From contig NZ_CP017157.1 of assembly GCF_001729485.1 (NCBI RefSeq), positions 6,200,001 through 6,264,000 on the forward strand: 64,000 nt of DNA, given 5' to 3'. The position numbers and the translations under genes are program-made. Below are positions 52,421 to 63,690 of the stretch, one piece after another (within the stretch, counting starts at the first letter, position 1; each line of letters opens with the position of its first letter). The notes beneath the pieces are model-generated. The model was given only the letters and a program-made list of their open reading frames with translations, was not told the DNA's origin and did not search any database. Origin of the DNA: Streptomyces lydicus (GTDB taxonomy: Bacteria; Actinomycetota; Actinomycetes; Streptomycetales; Streptomycetaceae).

Positions 52421-52455
52421 CCACGGCTCAGTTGTCGGCACACCTGGAGACGCGC

Positions 52456-53763
52456 ATGCCCCGGCCCCGCACCCCCGCCGCCGTCCCCGCACCGCGCTCG
52501 CGATTACCGCTCTATCTGGCCACCGCCTTCTGTGCCCGCCTGGCGGAGGAAGGCATGGCCGTGGCCGTCGCGCTACTGGCACTGCAGCGAGCCGGGGACG
52601 CGGCCCAGGGTGCGTTCGTGCTCACCGCCTGGATGGCACCCCATGTCGTCGCCGCTCCCCTGGTGGGCGCCCTCGCCACCCGCATGCGGCGTCCCAGGCT
52701 CTGCTACCTCGGGGCGCTGAGCGGCTTCGCGGCTGCCGTCGTGACACTGTCGCTGCTGATCGCGCGGGCGCCCGCCCCGGTGACGCTTGCCGTCGCCGTG
52801 GCCGGAGGCGCCTGCGGGCCGGTCGTCTCCGGAGGGCTGTCCGGCCTGATCGCCGTACTCGTACCGGCCGGCCCGCGGCAGGACCGGGCGTACGCGCTGG
52901 ACGCGGCGGTGTACAACGCCGCGTCGGTGGCCGGCCCTGTGGTGGTCGGCGTGACGGCCGCCGTGGCGTCACCCGGCGCGGCCATGCTGCTCCTCGGCGC
53001 GGTGGCGGCCGGCGCGGTGGCGGCCGGCGCGGTGGCGGCCGCCGGCGGCCTTCCGTACGGGGATGCGCGGCAGCACACGGACGCCCGGCCGGCCACCGGC
53101 CTGCGCGCCGACCTGGCCGCCGGACTGGCCGCCCTCTGGCGCGTCCGGGAACTACGCGCGATCACCGCGGGCACCTGCCTGGCGTTCCTCGGCATCGGCG
53201 GCCTGACCACCACGGCGGTGCTGCTCGCCGCCTACCACGGGCGCCCCGGCGCGGGCGGCGCCCTGATGACCGCGTTCGCCGTCGGGGCGTTCGCCGGTTC
53301 ACTGGCGCTCGCCCGTTGGCGGCCGCCCCTCAGCGATCCACGGCTCGCCACGCTCTCCCTGTGCGGCACCGGCCTCGCGCTGGCCACGGCCGCACTCGTG
53401 CCGTCCCCGGCAGTCTGCGCGGCGCTGTTCGCGCTGGCAGGCGCGTGCGACGGACCACTGCTGACCGCGACGTTCCGCATCCGGGCGGCGTACGCCCCGC
53501 CGCGCGCCAGGACGCAGATCTTCACCCTGGGAGCGGGCCTGAAGATCACCGCGGCGGCTTGCGGGGCGGCCGCCGTCGGAGCGGGCGCCGCGCTGCCGCC
53601 TCCCCTGTTGCTGCTCGCCATCGCCGCCGCCCAACTGGGCGGCGCACTTCTGCACACCCTCGTCCGCCGGCACCAGCACCCCGGGGACGCACACACGGAA
53701 ACGCCGGGTGCGGACCCGACGAAGGAGGCCGTCAGCGGTCCGGTGCCCGCCGAACGCCCGTGA
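52456..53763 (+). CDS. MFS transporter, probable drug-type exporter
   Basis: A 435-residue membrane protein with about 12 hydrophobic segments. It starts SRLPLYLATAFCARLAEEGMAVAVALLAL. Motif A-like loop residues are degenerate (RMRRPRLCYLG). ATG 52456 has GGAG six bases upstream; a TTG eight codons earlier has none. An exporter of small hydrophobic compounds is likely, but no substrate can be assigned. An internal perfect tandem repeat encodes GAVAA three times in one membrane segment. The C-terminus is a hydrophilic tail. It is divergent from the CGNR regulator. Confidence 0.85.
   Translation: MPRPRTPAAVPAPRSRLPLYLATAFCARLAEEGMAVAVALLALQRAGDAAQGAFVLTAWMAPHVVAAPLVGALATRMRRPRLCYLGALSGFAAAVVTLSLLIARAPAPVTLAVAVAGGACGPVVSGGLSGLIAVLVPAGPRQDRAYALDAAVYNAASVAGPVVVGVTAAVASPGAAMLLLGAVAAGAVAAGAVAAAGGLPYGDARQHTDARPATGLRADLAAGLAALWRVRELRAITAGTCLAFLGIGGLTTTAVLLAAYHGRPGAGGALMTAFAVGAFAGSLALARWRPPLSDPRLATLSLCGTGLALATAALVPSPAVCAALFALAGACDGPLLTATFRIRAAYAPPRARTQIFTLGAGLKITAAACGAAAVGAGAALPPPLLLLAIAAAQLGGALLHTLVRRHQHPGDAHTETPGADPTKEAVSGPVPAERP
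52996..53040 (+). repeat. 15-bp tandem repeat x3 inside MFS gene
   Basis: Three exact copies of GGCGCGGTGGCGGCC, in frame, encoding a repeated GAVAA in a transmembrane helix. Its length is a multiple of three, so copy-number change would not shift the frame. Confidence 0.85.
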
Positions 53764-53802
53764 GGTCGCCTGGTGCCGAGTTCCGCCCGAGTACCCCCTG
53801 AG

Positions 53803-53819
53803 CCTGGCCCCCGGCCAGG
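53803..53819. terminator. Convergent terminator
   Basis: CCTGGCC / GGCCAGG stem with a 3-base loop between the MFS and DUF6215-like stops. Confidence 0.5.
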
Positions 53820-53834
53820 TCCGCAGACGTCTCG

Positions 53835-54533
53835 TCAGCCGGCGTTCCAGCCCGGGATCGTCGGCAGCACCTTCTCGGCGACCCGGAGCAACGCCTCGTC
53901 GTCGGGCGTTCCCTCGTCCTGGCGCCAGAGGGCGATCTCGAAGGAACCGCCGCCGTCCTTAGCGTCCTTGGCGACCACCAGGCTGCGCGCGATGCCACCG
54001 GGCCGGGAGTCGGACTGGCCGATCTTGTGGCCGTCGAAGCTGAACGAGAGGGCGATGGTGCGGTCCGAATAGAGGACCGCCGGACGCCCCAGAACCTTCT
54101 TCGCTTCCGCGGTCTCCCCCAAGAAGCGCACCGACTGGGCAACCCGGAGGTGGTCGTACGACGCCGAGAGCTTCACGGCGTAGGTCTTCAGCTCGACGGT
54201 CGCTTCCGGCGTGACGGTCTTGGTGCCGCCGGCGTCCTTCGTCCAGCTCTCGCTCCCCCCGGCGGTCTCCGCACGCTCGTCCGGCGTGCCCAGCAGCGCC
54301 GGCAGGTCCCGCCGGTTCAGCGCCGTGCAGAGCTGCGCTCCCGAAACGCGCTTCGACGGCCGGGCGTCATGCGGGCCGTCACAGGCGGCCGGCGCGGGCT
54401 CGTCCGTGGAGACGTCCCCCAGATCCCGCAGACCCCACATGCCACCCACGAGGCCCGACACCAGCACCACCGCCGCGAGTGCCTGGGCCCCCGCGCCCAT
54501 GCCCTTCTTCGATCTCGCGGAATTGTCGTCCAT
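53835..54533 (-). CDS. DUF6215-like membrane-anchored protein
   Basis: A 232-residue protein. The start MDDNSARSKKGMGAGAQALA runs into one transmembrane segment (about 17-34, ALAAVVLVSGLVGGMWGL), and the rest is predicted extracytoplasmic. The extracellular part has one likely disulfide (ACDGPH... LCTALNR) and a beta-rich domain (KTYAVKLSASYDHLRV, SFSFDGHKIGQSDSRPGG). I assign DUF6215 from memory. No function is known. ATG 54533, preceded by a short G-run. Upstream is the promoter gap shared with nothing else; nrdJ ends 259 bp upstream on the same strand. Confidence 0.65.
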   Translation of the reverse strand: MDDNSARSKKGMGAGAQALAAVVLVSGLVGGMWGLRDLGDVSTDEPAPAACDGPHDARPSKRVSGAQLCTALNRRDLPALLGTPDERAETAGGSESWTKDAGGTKTVTPEATVELKTYAVKLSASYDHLRVAQSVRFLGETAEAKKVLGRPAVLYSDRTIALSFSFDGHKIGQSDSRPGGIARSLVVAKDAKDGGGSFEIALWRQDEGTPDDEALLRVAEKVLPTIPGWNAG

Positions 54534-54792
54534 ATCCCCCACCCCCCGGTTCGCGCCCGATGCGCGCCGGTGGAGCGTAACCGGTGATCGTTTCACGCGA
54601 AAGCGGGAATTGTTCCGGGCTTCCGGGCACGCGCTCGTCGGCCGGGCACCCCCGGGCCCGGGGCGACGGCCGCACCGCGACCCACGCGACCCCGCGACGA
54701 CACCGACGGCTGGAAATACGCCGCGGGCGGTGGAGCCGAGTACCGACTCCACCGCCCTGACCAGCTATTTCACGCCCAGCAGGCGTCCCGCA

Positions 54793-57669
<2,877 letters not shown>

Positions 57670-57794
57670 GCCGCCTCCCTGTATACGGGCAAACGCCCAT
57701 ATGTGCGCACTCATTCCGTGGCACGGTGTTTGTTCTTTCTGCTACCGAGGCGCCCTGCTCTCGCCCCGGTACAGGTCCTGGATGCGCGCCGAAC

Positions 57795-58325
57795 TCAGTC
57801 GGCGGCGGTGGCGGGCACGGGGACGGCCGGGCCGCCGGCCTCCCCGTCAGTCCCGCAGTCCTGCCCGGGCGGCCGCTCCTCGGGCTGCTCCCGCAGCTCG
57901 GCGATGGCCGCCTCGAAGTCTTCGAGCGAATCGAACGCCCGGTACACGGACGCGAAGCGCAGGTACGCGACGAGGTCGAGTTCCTGCAGCGGGCCCAGTA
58001 TGGCGAGCCCCACGTCGTGGGTGGACAGCTCGGCGCTTCCGGTGGCGCGCACCGCCTCCTCGACCCGCTGGCCGAGCTTGGCGAGCGCGTCCTCGGTGAC
58101 CGGGCGGCCCTGGCACGCCTTGCGCACTCCCGCGATGACCTTGTTGCGGCTGAAGGGCTCGGTGACCCCGCTCCGCTTGATCACCATCAGTGACGCCGTC
58201 TCGATCGTGGTGAAACGGCGGGAACAGTCGGGGCACTGGCGGCGCCGGCGGATCGCCGTCCCGTCATCGGTGGTCCGGCTGTCGACGACCCGGCTGTCGG
58301 GGTGCCTGCAGAAGGGGCAGTGCAT
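57795..58325 (-). CDS. nrdR: Transcriptional repressor NrdR
   Basis: A 176-residue repressor of ribonucleotide reductase genes. The N-terminal zinc ribbon has Cys3, Cys6, Cys31, Cys34 (HCPFC, QCPDC). An ATP-cone domain (about 50-140) senses ATP/dATP, and [19 protein letters not shown] is the typical start of that cone. The last 35 residues are acidic and disordered. ATG 58325 was chosen because the zinc ribbon begins at its first residue. It is the first gene of the nrdRJ operon and likely represses itself through the two boxes about 140-190 bp upstream. Confidence 0.95.
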   Translation of the reverse strand: MHCPFCRHPDSRVVDSRTTDDGTAIRRRRQCPDCSRRFTTIETASLMVIKRSGVTEPFSRNKVIAGVRKACQGRPVTEDALAKLGQRVEEAVRATGSAELSTHDVGLAILGPLQELDLVAYLRFASVYRAFDSLEDFEAAIAELREQPEERPPGQDCGTDGEAGGPAVPVPATAAD

Positions 58326-58467
58326 GGCTCCACCCTCCTCACCCTCGATATACGGACGTACGTACGCCAACGCTCCCGGCGTACGGCGAATAACCCCGAC
58401 GGGTCCGTACGGGCCCTCCGGAGCAGCCACAAGCATAGGCGATCCTCGGCGCCCTGACGGACCAGGA

Positions 58468-58484
58468 CCACAACTTCTGGGTGG
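58468..58484. promoter_or_regulatory. NrdR box, distal member
   Basis: CCACAACTTCTGGGTGG is a dyad of the NrdR-box type, centred about 29 bp from the other box. Paired boxes about three helical turns apart are typical of NrdR operators. Confidence 0.6.
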
Positions 58485-58497
58485 CCGACCGCATCTA

Positions 58498-58512
58498 ACC
58501 ACTAGATGTGGT
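58498..58512. promoter_or_regulatory. NrdR box, proximal member
   Basis: ACCACTAGATGTGGT, a good palindrome close to the streptomycete NrdR consensus acaCwATATcTwGtgt. It lies in the gap between divergent nrdR and lexA. Confidence 0.7.
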
Positions 58513-58792
58513 GTCGGCCTGCTTACATCCGCCTACCGCGTGTCGCGGCGCAGGCGGGCCGGGGGGTCGCCCAGAAGCGTACGGGAAGCCACCCGACGGG
58601 GGGCGCGGCGGGGCGGGGATGACAGAATCGGCGACGTCACGGCGCCCGGCCACCGTGACCGCGGATCACCGACGACCGGACCCGCCGGCCGACCGGTGAC
58701 CCCGGAACGCCGGCACGCGTCACAGACCGGTTCGACAGTCGGCCATACACCCAGCCGCTCACCCAGGTCTGCCAATCGCTGAATTTTTCACT

Positions 58793-58806
58793 CGAACGTG
58801 TGTTTG
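58793..58806. promoter_or_regulatory. LexA (SOS) box upstream of lexA
   Basis: CGAACGTGTGTTTG fits the actinobacterial SOS-box consensus CGAACRNRYGTTYG at every position. It lies 63 bp before the lexA start and implies autoregulation. Confidence 0.88.
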
Positions 58807-58869
58807 GCGCAACCTTTCGAAAGCAACTACCGTTGGCTAACTAGGGAGAACATTTCGAGAGGGGCCGAC

Positions 58870-59670
58870 GTGACCACCACCGCAGACAGCGCGACCATCA
58901 CCGCACCAAGCCACTCCCAGAGCCGATTCGATCATCCGCAGAAGGCACAGCGGCCGCCGATGGACGACGCCACGTCGGACTCCGAAGAGCAGAAGCCCGC
59001 CCGCTCGCTCCCCGGCAGGCCACCAGGGATCCGGGCCGACAGCTCGGGGCTCACCGACCGCCAGCGCAGGGTGATCGAGGTCATCAGGGATTCGGTGCAG
59101 CGGCGCGGGTACCCGCCGTCCATGCGGGAGATCGGCCAGGCGGTCGGACTGTCCAGCACCTCGTCCGTCGCCCATCAGCTCATGGCTCTGGAGCGCAAGG
59201 GCTTCCTCCGCCGCGACCCGCACCGCCCCCGGGCGTACGAGGTCCGCGGTTCCGACCAGCCGACGACCGCGGCGACCGAGACCGCCGGCAAGCCCGCCGC
59301 GTCCTACGTCCCGCTGGTCGGCCGGATCGCCGCCGGTGGCCCGATCCTCGCGGAGGAGTCCGTCGAGGACGTCTTCCCGCTCCCCCGCCAGCTCGTCGGC
59401 GACGGTGAACTGTTCGTGCTGAAGGTGGTCGGCGACTCCATGATCGAGGCCGCCATCTGCGACGGGGACTGGGTCACGGTCCGCCGCCAGCCGGTGGCCG
59501 AGAACGGCGACATCGTCGCCGCCATGCTGGACGGCGAGGCCACGGTCAAGCGTTTCAAGCGCGAGGACGGCCATGTGTGGCTGCTGCCGCACAACTCCGC
59601 GTACCAGCCGATCCCCGGTGACGAGGCGACCATCCTCGGCAAGGTGGTGGCGGTGCTGCGGCGGGTCTGA
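58870..59670 (+). CDS. lexA: SOS-response repressor LexA
   Basis: A 266-residue repressor that cleaves itself when RecA is activated. The first 60 residues form a disordered actinobacterial extension; then the winged HTH (about 61-125: [37 protein letters not shown]). The peptidase domain follows, with the Ala155-Gly156 cleavage bond (IAAGGP), Ser190 (VVGDSM) and Lys227 (EATVKRF). GTG 58870 is preceded by GAGAGG. An exact SOS box lies upstream. Confidence 0.95.
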   Translation: MTTTADSATITAPSHSQSRFDHPQKAQRPPMDDATSDSEEQKPARSLPGRPPGIRADSSGLTDRQRRVIEVIRDSVQRRGYPPSMREIGQAVGLSSTSSVAHQLMALERKGFLRRDPHRPRAYEVRGSDQPTTAATETAGKPAASYVPLVGRIAAGGPILAEESVEDVFPLPRQLVGDGELFVLKVVGDSMIEAAICDGDWVTVRRQPVAENGDIVAAMLDGEATVKRFKREDGHVWLLPHNSAYQPIPGDEATILGKVVAVLRRV

Positions 59671-59686
59671 CCCACCCCTCACGACC

Positions 59687-59720
59687 GGGCTCCGGGACCA
59701 CTGCGCCGGTCCCGGAGCCC
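59687..59720. terminator. Convergent terminator between lexA and dinG-like gene
   Basis: A 13-bp perfect stem, GGGCTCCGGGACC / GGTCCCGGAGCCC, with an 8-base loop. Confidence 0.85.
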
Positions 59721-59758
59721 TGCTGTGTCCGCGGGCCCTCGCCGGGCCCGCGGCCGCG

Positions 59759-61777
59759 TTACTTCTCCGCCGCCTTCGCCGCCGCGTCGATCGCCGCGAG
59801 CGAGCGGCGGACCTGGTTGCGGTCGGTGGTGTACCAGAACTGCGGCATCGACTTGCGCAGGAACGAGCCGTAGCGGGCCCGCTCGACCCGGGGATCCAGC
59901 ACGGCCACCACACCGCGGTCCCCGGTGGCGCGGACCAGACGCCCGGCGCCCTGGGCCATCAGCAGGGCCGCGTGGGTCGCCGCCACGGCCATGAAGCCAT
60001 TGCCGCCGCCCTCCTCCACGGCCTTCTGCCGGGCGCTCATCAGCGGATCGTCCGGGCGCGGGAACGGCACCCGGTCCATCACCACCAGCTGACAGTTCGG
60101 ACCCGGTACGTCCACGCCCTGCCAGAGGGAGAGGGTGCCGAACAGGCACGTACGGGCGTCCTCGGCGAACGTCCGGATCAGCTCGCCGAGGGTTTCCTCG
60201 CCCTGGAGCAGGATCGGCACGTCCAGACGGCCACGCAGCTCCTCCGCGGCGGCTTGGGCCGCGCGCATGGAGGAGAAGAGGCCGAGGGTGCGGCCGCCGG
60301 CGGCCTCGATCAGCTCGGCGAGCTCGTCGAGCATGTCGGTGCGGCTGCCCTCGCGGCCCGGCTGGGCGAGGTGCTTGGCGACGTAGAGGATGCCTTGCTT
60401 GCCGTAGTCGAAGGGGGAGCCGACGTCGAGCCCCTTCCACCGGGGTACGTCCTCCCCCTCCGTGCCCTCCGGAGCCAGGCCCAGCGAGGCCGCGACACCG
60501 TTGAAGTCGCCCCCCAGCTTGAGGGTGGCGGAGGTGAGGACGACGGAGCGGTCCTCGAAGAGCTTCTCCCGCAGCAGGCCGGAGACGGAGAGCGGGGCCA
60601 CCCGGAGGGAGGCGCCGAAGCGGTCGTGGCGTTCGTACCAGACCACGTCGTACTCGGAGCCGTTGGCGATGCGCTCGGCGACGGCGTGGATGTTCTCCAC
60701 CGAGGCGAGGGCCTGCTTGCGGACCGCGTCCTCGTCCTGGACCGATTTGTCGCGGGTCGAACCGAGCGCGGAGATGACCGTACGGGCGGCGTCCCGCAGC
60801 GCCATCAGGCAGTAACCGAGGTCCTCGGGGATCTCTTCGAGACGGCCGGGCAGGGCCAGCTCCATCAGGCGCTCGAAGGTCTCGGACGCGGTCTGGAGCT
60901 GGTCGGCGGCCTTTTCGTTGACGAGCTTGGCGGCTCGCCGCACGGCGCGGTTCACCTGGCCCGGGGTGAGCTCGCCGGTGGCGACGCCGGTCACCCGGGA
61001 GACCAGCTCATGGGCCTCGTCGATGATCAGGACCTCGTGCTGCGGGAGGACCGGGGCACCCTCGATCGCGTCGATGGCCAGCAGCGCGTGGTTGGTGATG
61101 ACGACATCGGCCAGCTTGGCGCGCTCCCTGGCCGCCTCGGCGAAGCACTCCGCACCGTAGGCGCACTTCGAGGCGCCCAGGCACTCCCGTGAGGAGACCG
61201 AGACCTGTCCCCAGGCGCGGTCGGAGACCCCGGGGGTCAGGGCGTCGCGGTCGCCGGTCTCGGTCTCGTCCGCCCAGTCCCGCAGCCGCATCAGGTCCTT
61301 GCCGAGCTTGCTGGTGGGCGTGGCCTGCTCGAACACGTCGAAGAGGCCGTCCTCCTCGTCCTGCGGGGCGCCCTCGTGGAGGCGGTGCAGGCACAGGTAA
61401 TTGGAGCGGCCCTTGAGCATGGCGAATTCCGGGCGGCGGCGCAGCAGCGGATGCAGCGCGTCGACGGTCCGCGGAAGATCGCGTTCCACCAGCTGGCGCT
61501 GGAGCGCCAGAGTGGCGGTGGCGATCACCACCCGCTCGCCGTGGGCCAGCGCCGGCACCAGGTAGCCGAGGGACTTTCCGGTGCCGGTGCCGGCCTGGAC
61601 CAGGAGGTGGGCGTAGCCGTGCTTCGCTCCGTCCTCGCTCTGTGGCGAGTCGTCGGAAGCGGGGCCGCCCACCGCCTCGGCGACGGCCTCGGCCATCGCC
61701 ACCTGGCCGGGGCGCTCGGTGCCGCCGACGGCGGTGACGGCGGCGTGCAGCAGATCGGGGAGGGAGGGCTTCGTCAT
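59759..61777 (-). CDS. dinG: DinG/XPD-type ATP-dependent DNA helicase
   Basis: A 672-residue superfamily 2 helicase. Walker A is AGTGTGKSLGYL, the DEAH box IIDEAHEL, and the C-terminal motif QGAGRLVRATGDRGVV. Four Cys in NYLCLH and ECLGASKCAYGAEC are placed to bind a 4Fe-4S cluster, as in XPD/DinG. It unwinds damaged or structured DNA 5'-3'. The gene symbol is by family; orthology to E. coli dinG is not proven. The ATG at 61777 is used. It is convergent with lexA. The 41-bp gap to the siderophore synthetase stop upstream shows no SOS box, so direct LexA control is not supported here. Confidence 0.9.
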   Translation of the reverse strand: MTKPSLPDLLHAAVTAVGGTERPGQVAMAEAVAEAVGGPASDDSPQSEDGAKHGYAHLLVQAGTGTGKSLGYLVPALAHGERVVIATATLALQRQLVERDLPRTVDALHPLLRRRPEFAMLKGRSNYLCLHRLHEGAPQDEEDGLFDVFEQATPTSKLGKDLMRLRDWADETETGDRDALTPGVSDRAWGQVSVSSRECLGASKCAYGAECFAEAARERAKLADVVITNHALLAIDAIEGAPVLPQHEVLIIDEAHELVSRVTGVATGELTPGQVNRAVRRAAKLVNEKAADQLQTASETFERLMELALPGRLEEIPEDLGYCLMALRDAARTVISALGSTRDKSVQDEDAVRKQALASVENIHAVAERIANGSEYDVVWYERHDRFGASLRVAPLSVSGLLREKLFEDRSVVLTSATLKLGGDFNGVAASLGLAPEGTEGEDVPRWKGLDVGSPFDYGKQGILYVAKHLAQPGREGSRTDMLDELAELIEAAGGRTLGLFSSMRAAQAAAEELRGRLDVPILLQGEETLGELIRTFAEDARTCLFGTLSLWQGVDVPGPNCQLVVMDRVPFPRPDDPLMSARQKAVEEGGGNGFMAVAATHAALLMAQGAGRLVRATGDRGVVAVLDPRVERARYGSFLRKSMPQFWYTTDRNQVRRSLAAIDAAAKAAEK

Positions 61778-61818
61778 AGCTCTGCAAGCCTACGCGGGAC
61801 CACTGACAGCCGGCCCGG

Positions 61819-63585
61819 TCACGGTGCGTGCAGCGGGTTGGGGACGGTCCCGTGCACCGCGGCGTGCGGGCGCTCACGGCGGTCGCGGTAGCCGTCCACA
61901 TGCAGACGGTTGCGGTTCAGGCACAGCCGCTCGATCCGCGGAGTGAGCAGGTCGAAGGTCTCGTGCCGTTCCTTGAGCGCGGGGAAGCGTTCGTGGTGGC
62001 GCAGGATCTCCGCCCGTACGAGTGACCAGAACTCCGCCTCGGGAACGTCCAGTTGGTCGGCACACAGCGGTGCGAGGTAGCGGAAGACGCCGACGAACAG
62101 CCCGGAGTGGATGAACTGGGTGAGGAAGGCGGGCGGTTCGGTGAGCAGCACGGTGCGCACGTCGTCCGGCATGGAGTCGTGCTCGGGCAGCGGCTCGGAG
62201 GTGGTGTTCACGTCGTCGACGAAGTCCTTGACCGCGAGGCGGGTGGGGACGTCGTGCTCGTCGAAGACCACGATGGCGTTCTCCCCGTGCGGGGAGAAGA
62301 CCGTGCCGTACTGGTAGAGGAAGTGCAGCAGGGGCGGCAGGAGGGCGGCGAACAGCCGGGCCAGCCAGTCGCGCGGGGCCAGGCCGGAGCGGTGCACCAG
62401 TTCGGCGGTCAGCGCCCGGCCTCCGGGGTCGGTCTGCAGCAGCGAGGCCAGCGTGCGGGCGCGTTCCCCGGGGTCGAGGAAGCCGCTGATCGGCTCCCGC
62501 CAGATACAGCCCAGCAGCTCCTTGAACTGGTACGGGACGCCGGGCAGCCGGTCGTAGAGGGGGTGCTCGACGGTGACCGAGGCGGTTTCGCCGAGCAGGA
62601 TCACCCGGGTCTCGTCACGCAGGAACGGATCCGCGTCCCGCAGGCCGTGCACCCAACGGGTCACCGCGGGTGCGGCGAGGGTGCGCTCGGTGGGCAGACC
62701 GCGCCAGACCAGGGTGTTGAGGATCGACAGCGGCAGTTTGACCGTACGGGCCCAGGGCCGGCTGATGTTGAGGAACGTACGGATCGACTGCTGCGGCAGG
62801 CGGAGGTCGTTGTCAGTGGGCAGCGCGATGATGGATCTGTCCGCGAGTTGCGGGGCGAAGAGCGGGGCAATGGTCTCGTCCCACTGCCAGGGGTGCACGG
62901 GGAGATAGAGGTAGTCGGCGGGGTCGAGGCCCTGGTCGGTGAGGGTGCGGGCGAAGGTGTGACGGGTGGCGGGGTCGAGTTCCTCGCCGTAGAGGCGGTC
63001 GGGGGTGGCCAGCGTGGGGATACCGCGGTAGTGGGCGATGCTGTGGTGCGCGGCGAGCCAGGGCAGCCGCCGGGGGGTGCGGGCCTCGGGGGCCCAGGCC
63101 GCCGCGTCGGCGGCGGAGAAGCCGAGCCGGCCCTTGTTCGCCACCAGCCAGGGGTGGCCGGTCTGGTGGCCTTCGAGGGCGGCGTAGTCCAGGTCGGCGA
63201 GATCGGCGGCGCTGAGGGCCGTGGCGTCGAGACGGGTGTCGGCGGCGAGGGTGGTGGTCAGCTCGCGGATGAGGTGACCGGTGGTGTCGCCGGACAGGCC
63301 CAGGACGGTGTCGTGGGCGTGCGTGAGGAAGTGGAAGGGGTCGGTGTCGGGGGTGATCGAGGCGGGGTCGACGCGCCAGTGGCCGTAGGCGCCGCGGCGG
63401 GCCCGGAAGCGGTAGACCAGCTCGTCGGTGACCGGCAGGCGGTACTGCGGGGTGCCGTCGGGGGCGGTGCCGTCGGGCTCGGGCGCGAGGACTTCCTCGT
63501 AGGCGAACTCCGCGAGGATCTTGGCGAACAGTCGGCGCGCGGCGTGCTGCCAGGCGCGGTGCGAGGGCTGGGGCTCAGGAGACAA
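61819..63585 (-). CDS. IucA/IucC-family siderophore synthetase (NIS type)
   Basis: A 588-residue ATP-dependent ligase of the nonribosomal-peptide-independent siderophore family. The core shows GHPWLVANKGRLGFS, YLPVHPWQWDETI (the HPWQ motif), SIRTFLNISRP, ESFKE-like YQFKELLGC, and SPHGENAIVVFDEHDVPTRLAVKDF, all typical of the DesD/IucA fold. It joins hydroxamate-amine and acid units to make a siderophore. The TTG at 63585 has GGAG about nine bases upstream. Just upstream on the same strand is an acyltransferase fragment, so this is the end of a siderophore operon. Product unknown. Confidence 0.92.
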   Translation of the reverse strand: MSPEPQPSHRAWQHAARRLFAKILAEFAYEEVLAPEPDGTAPDGTPQYRLPVTDELVYRFRARRGAYGHWRVDPASITPDTDPFHFLTHAHDTVLGLSGDTTGHLIRELTTTLAADTRLDATALSAADLADLDYAALEGHQTGHPWLVANKGRLGFSAADAAAWAPEARTPRRLPWLAAHHSIAHYRGIPTLATPDRLYGEELDPATRHTFARTLTDQGLDPADYLYLPVHPWQWDETIAPLFAPQLADRSIIALPTDNDLRLPQQSIRTFLNISRPWARTVKLPLSILNTLVWRGLPTERTLAAPAVTRWVHGLRDADPFLRDETRVILLGETASVTVEHPLYDRLPGVPYQFKELLGCIWREPISGFLDPGERARTLASLLQTDPGGRALTAELVHRSGLAPRDWLARLFAALLPPLLHFLYQYGTVFSPHGENAIVVFDEHDVPTRLAVKDFVDDVNTTSEPLPEHDSMPDDVRTVLLTEPPAFLTQFIHSGLFVGVFRYLAPLCADQLDVPEAEFWSLVRAEILRHHERFPALKERHETFDLLTPRIERLCLNRNRLHVDGYRDRRERPHAAVHGTVPNPLHAP

Positions 63586-63690
63586 GGCGGGACTCCTCGA
63601 AGCGGGACCGCCCCGGCACGTAAGGGGGACAACCGGAGCGGCGGGGTGGACGGCGGACCGGTTCGGGGCCGTCGACGGACGGCCGCCGGG

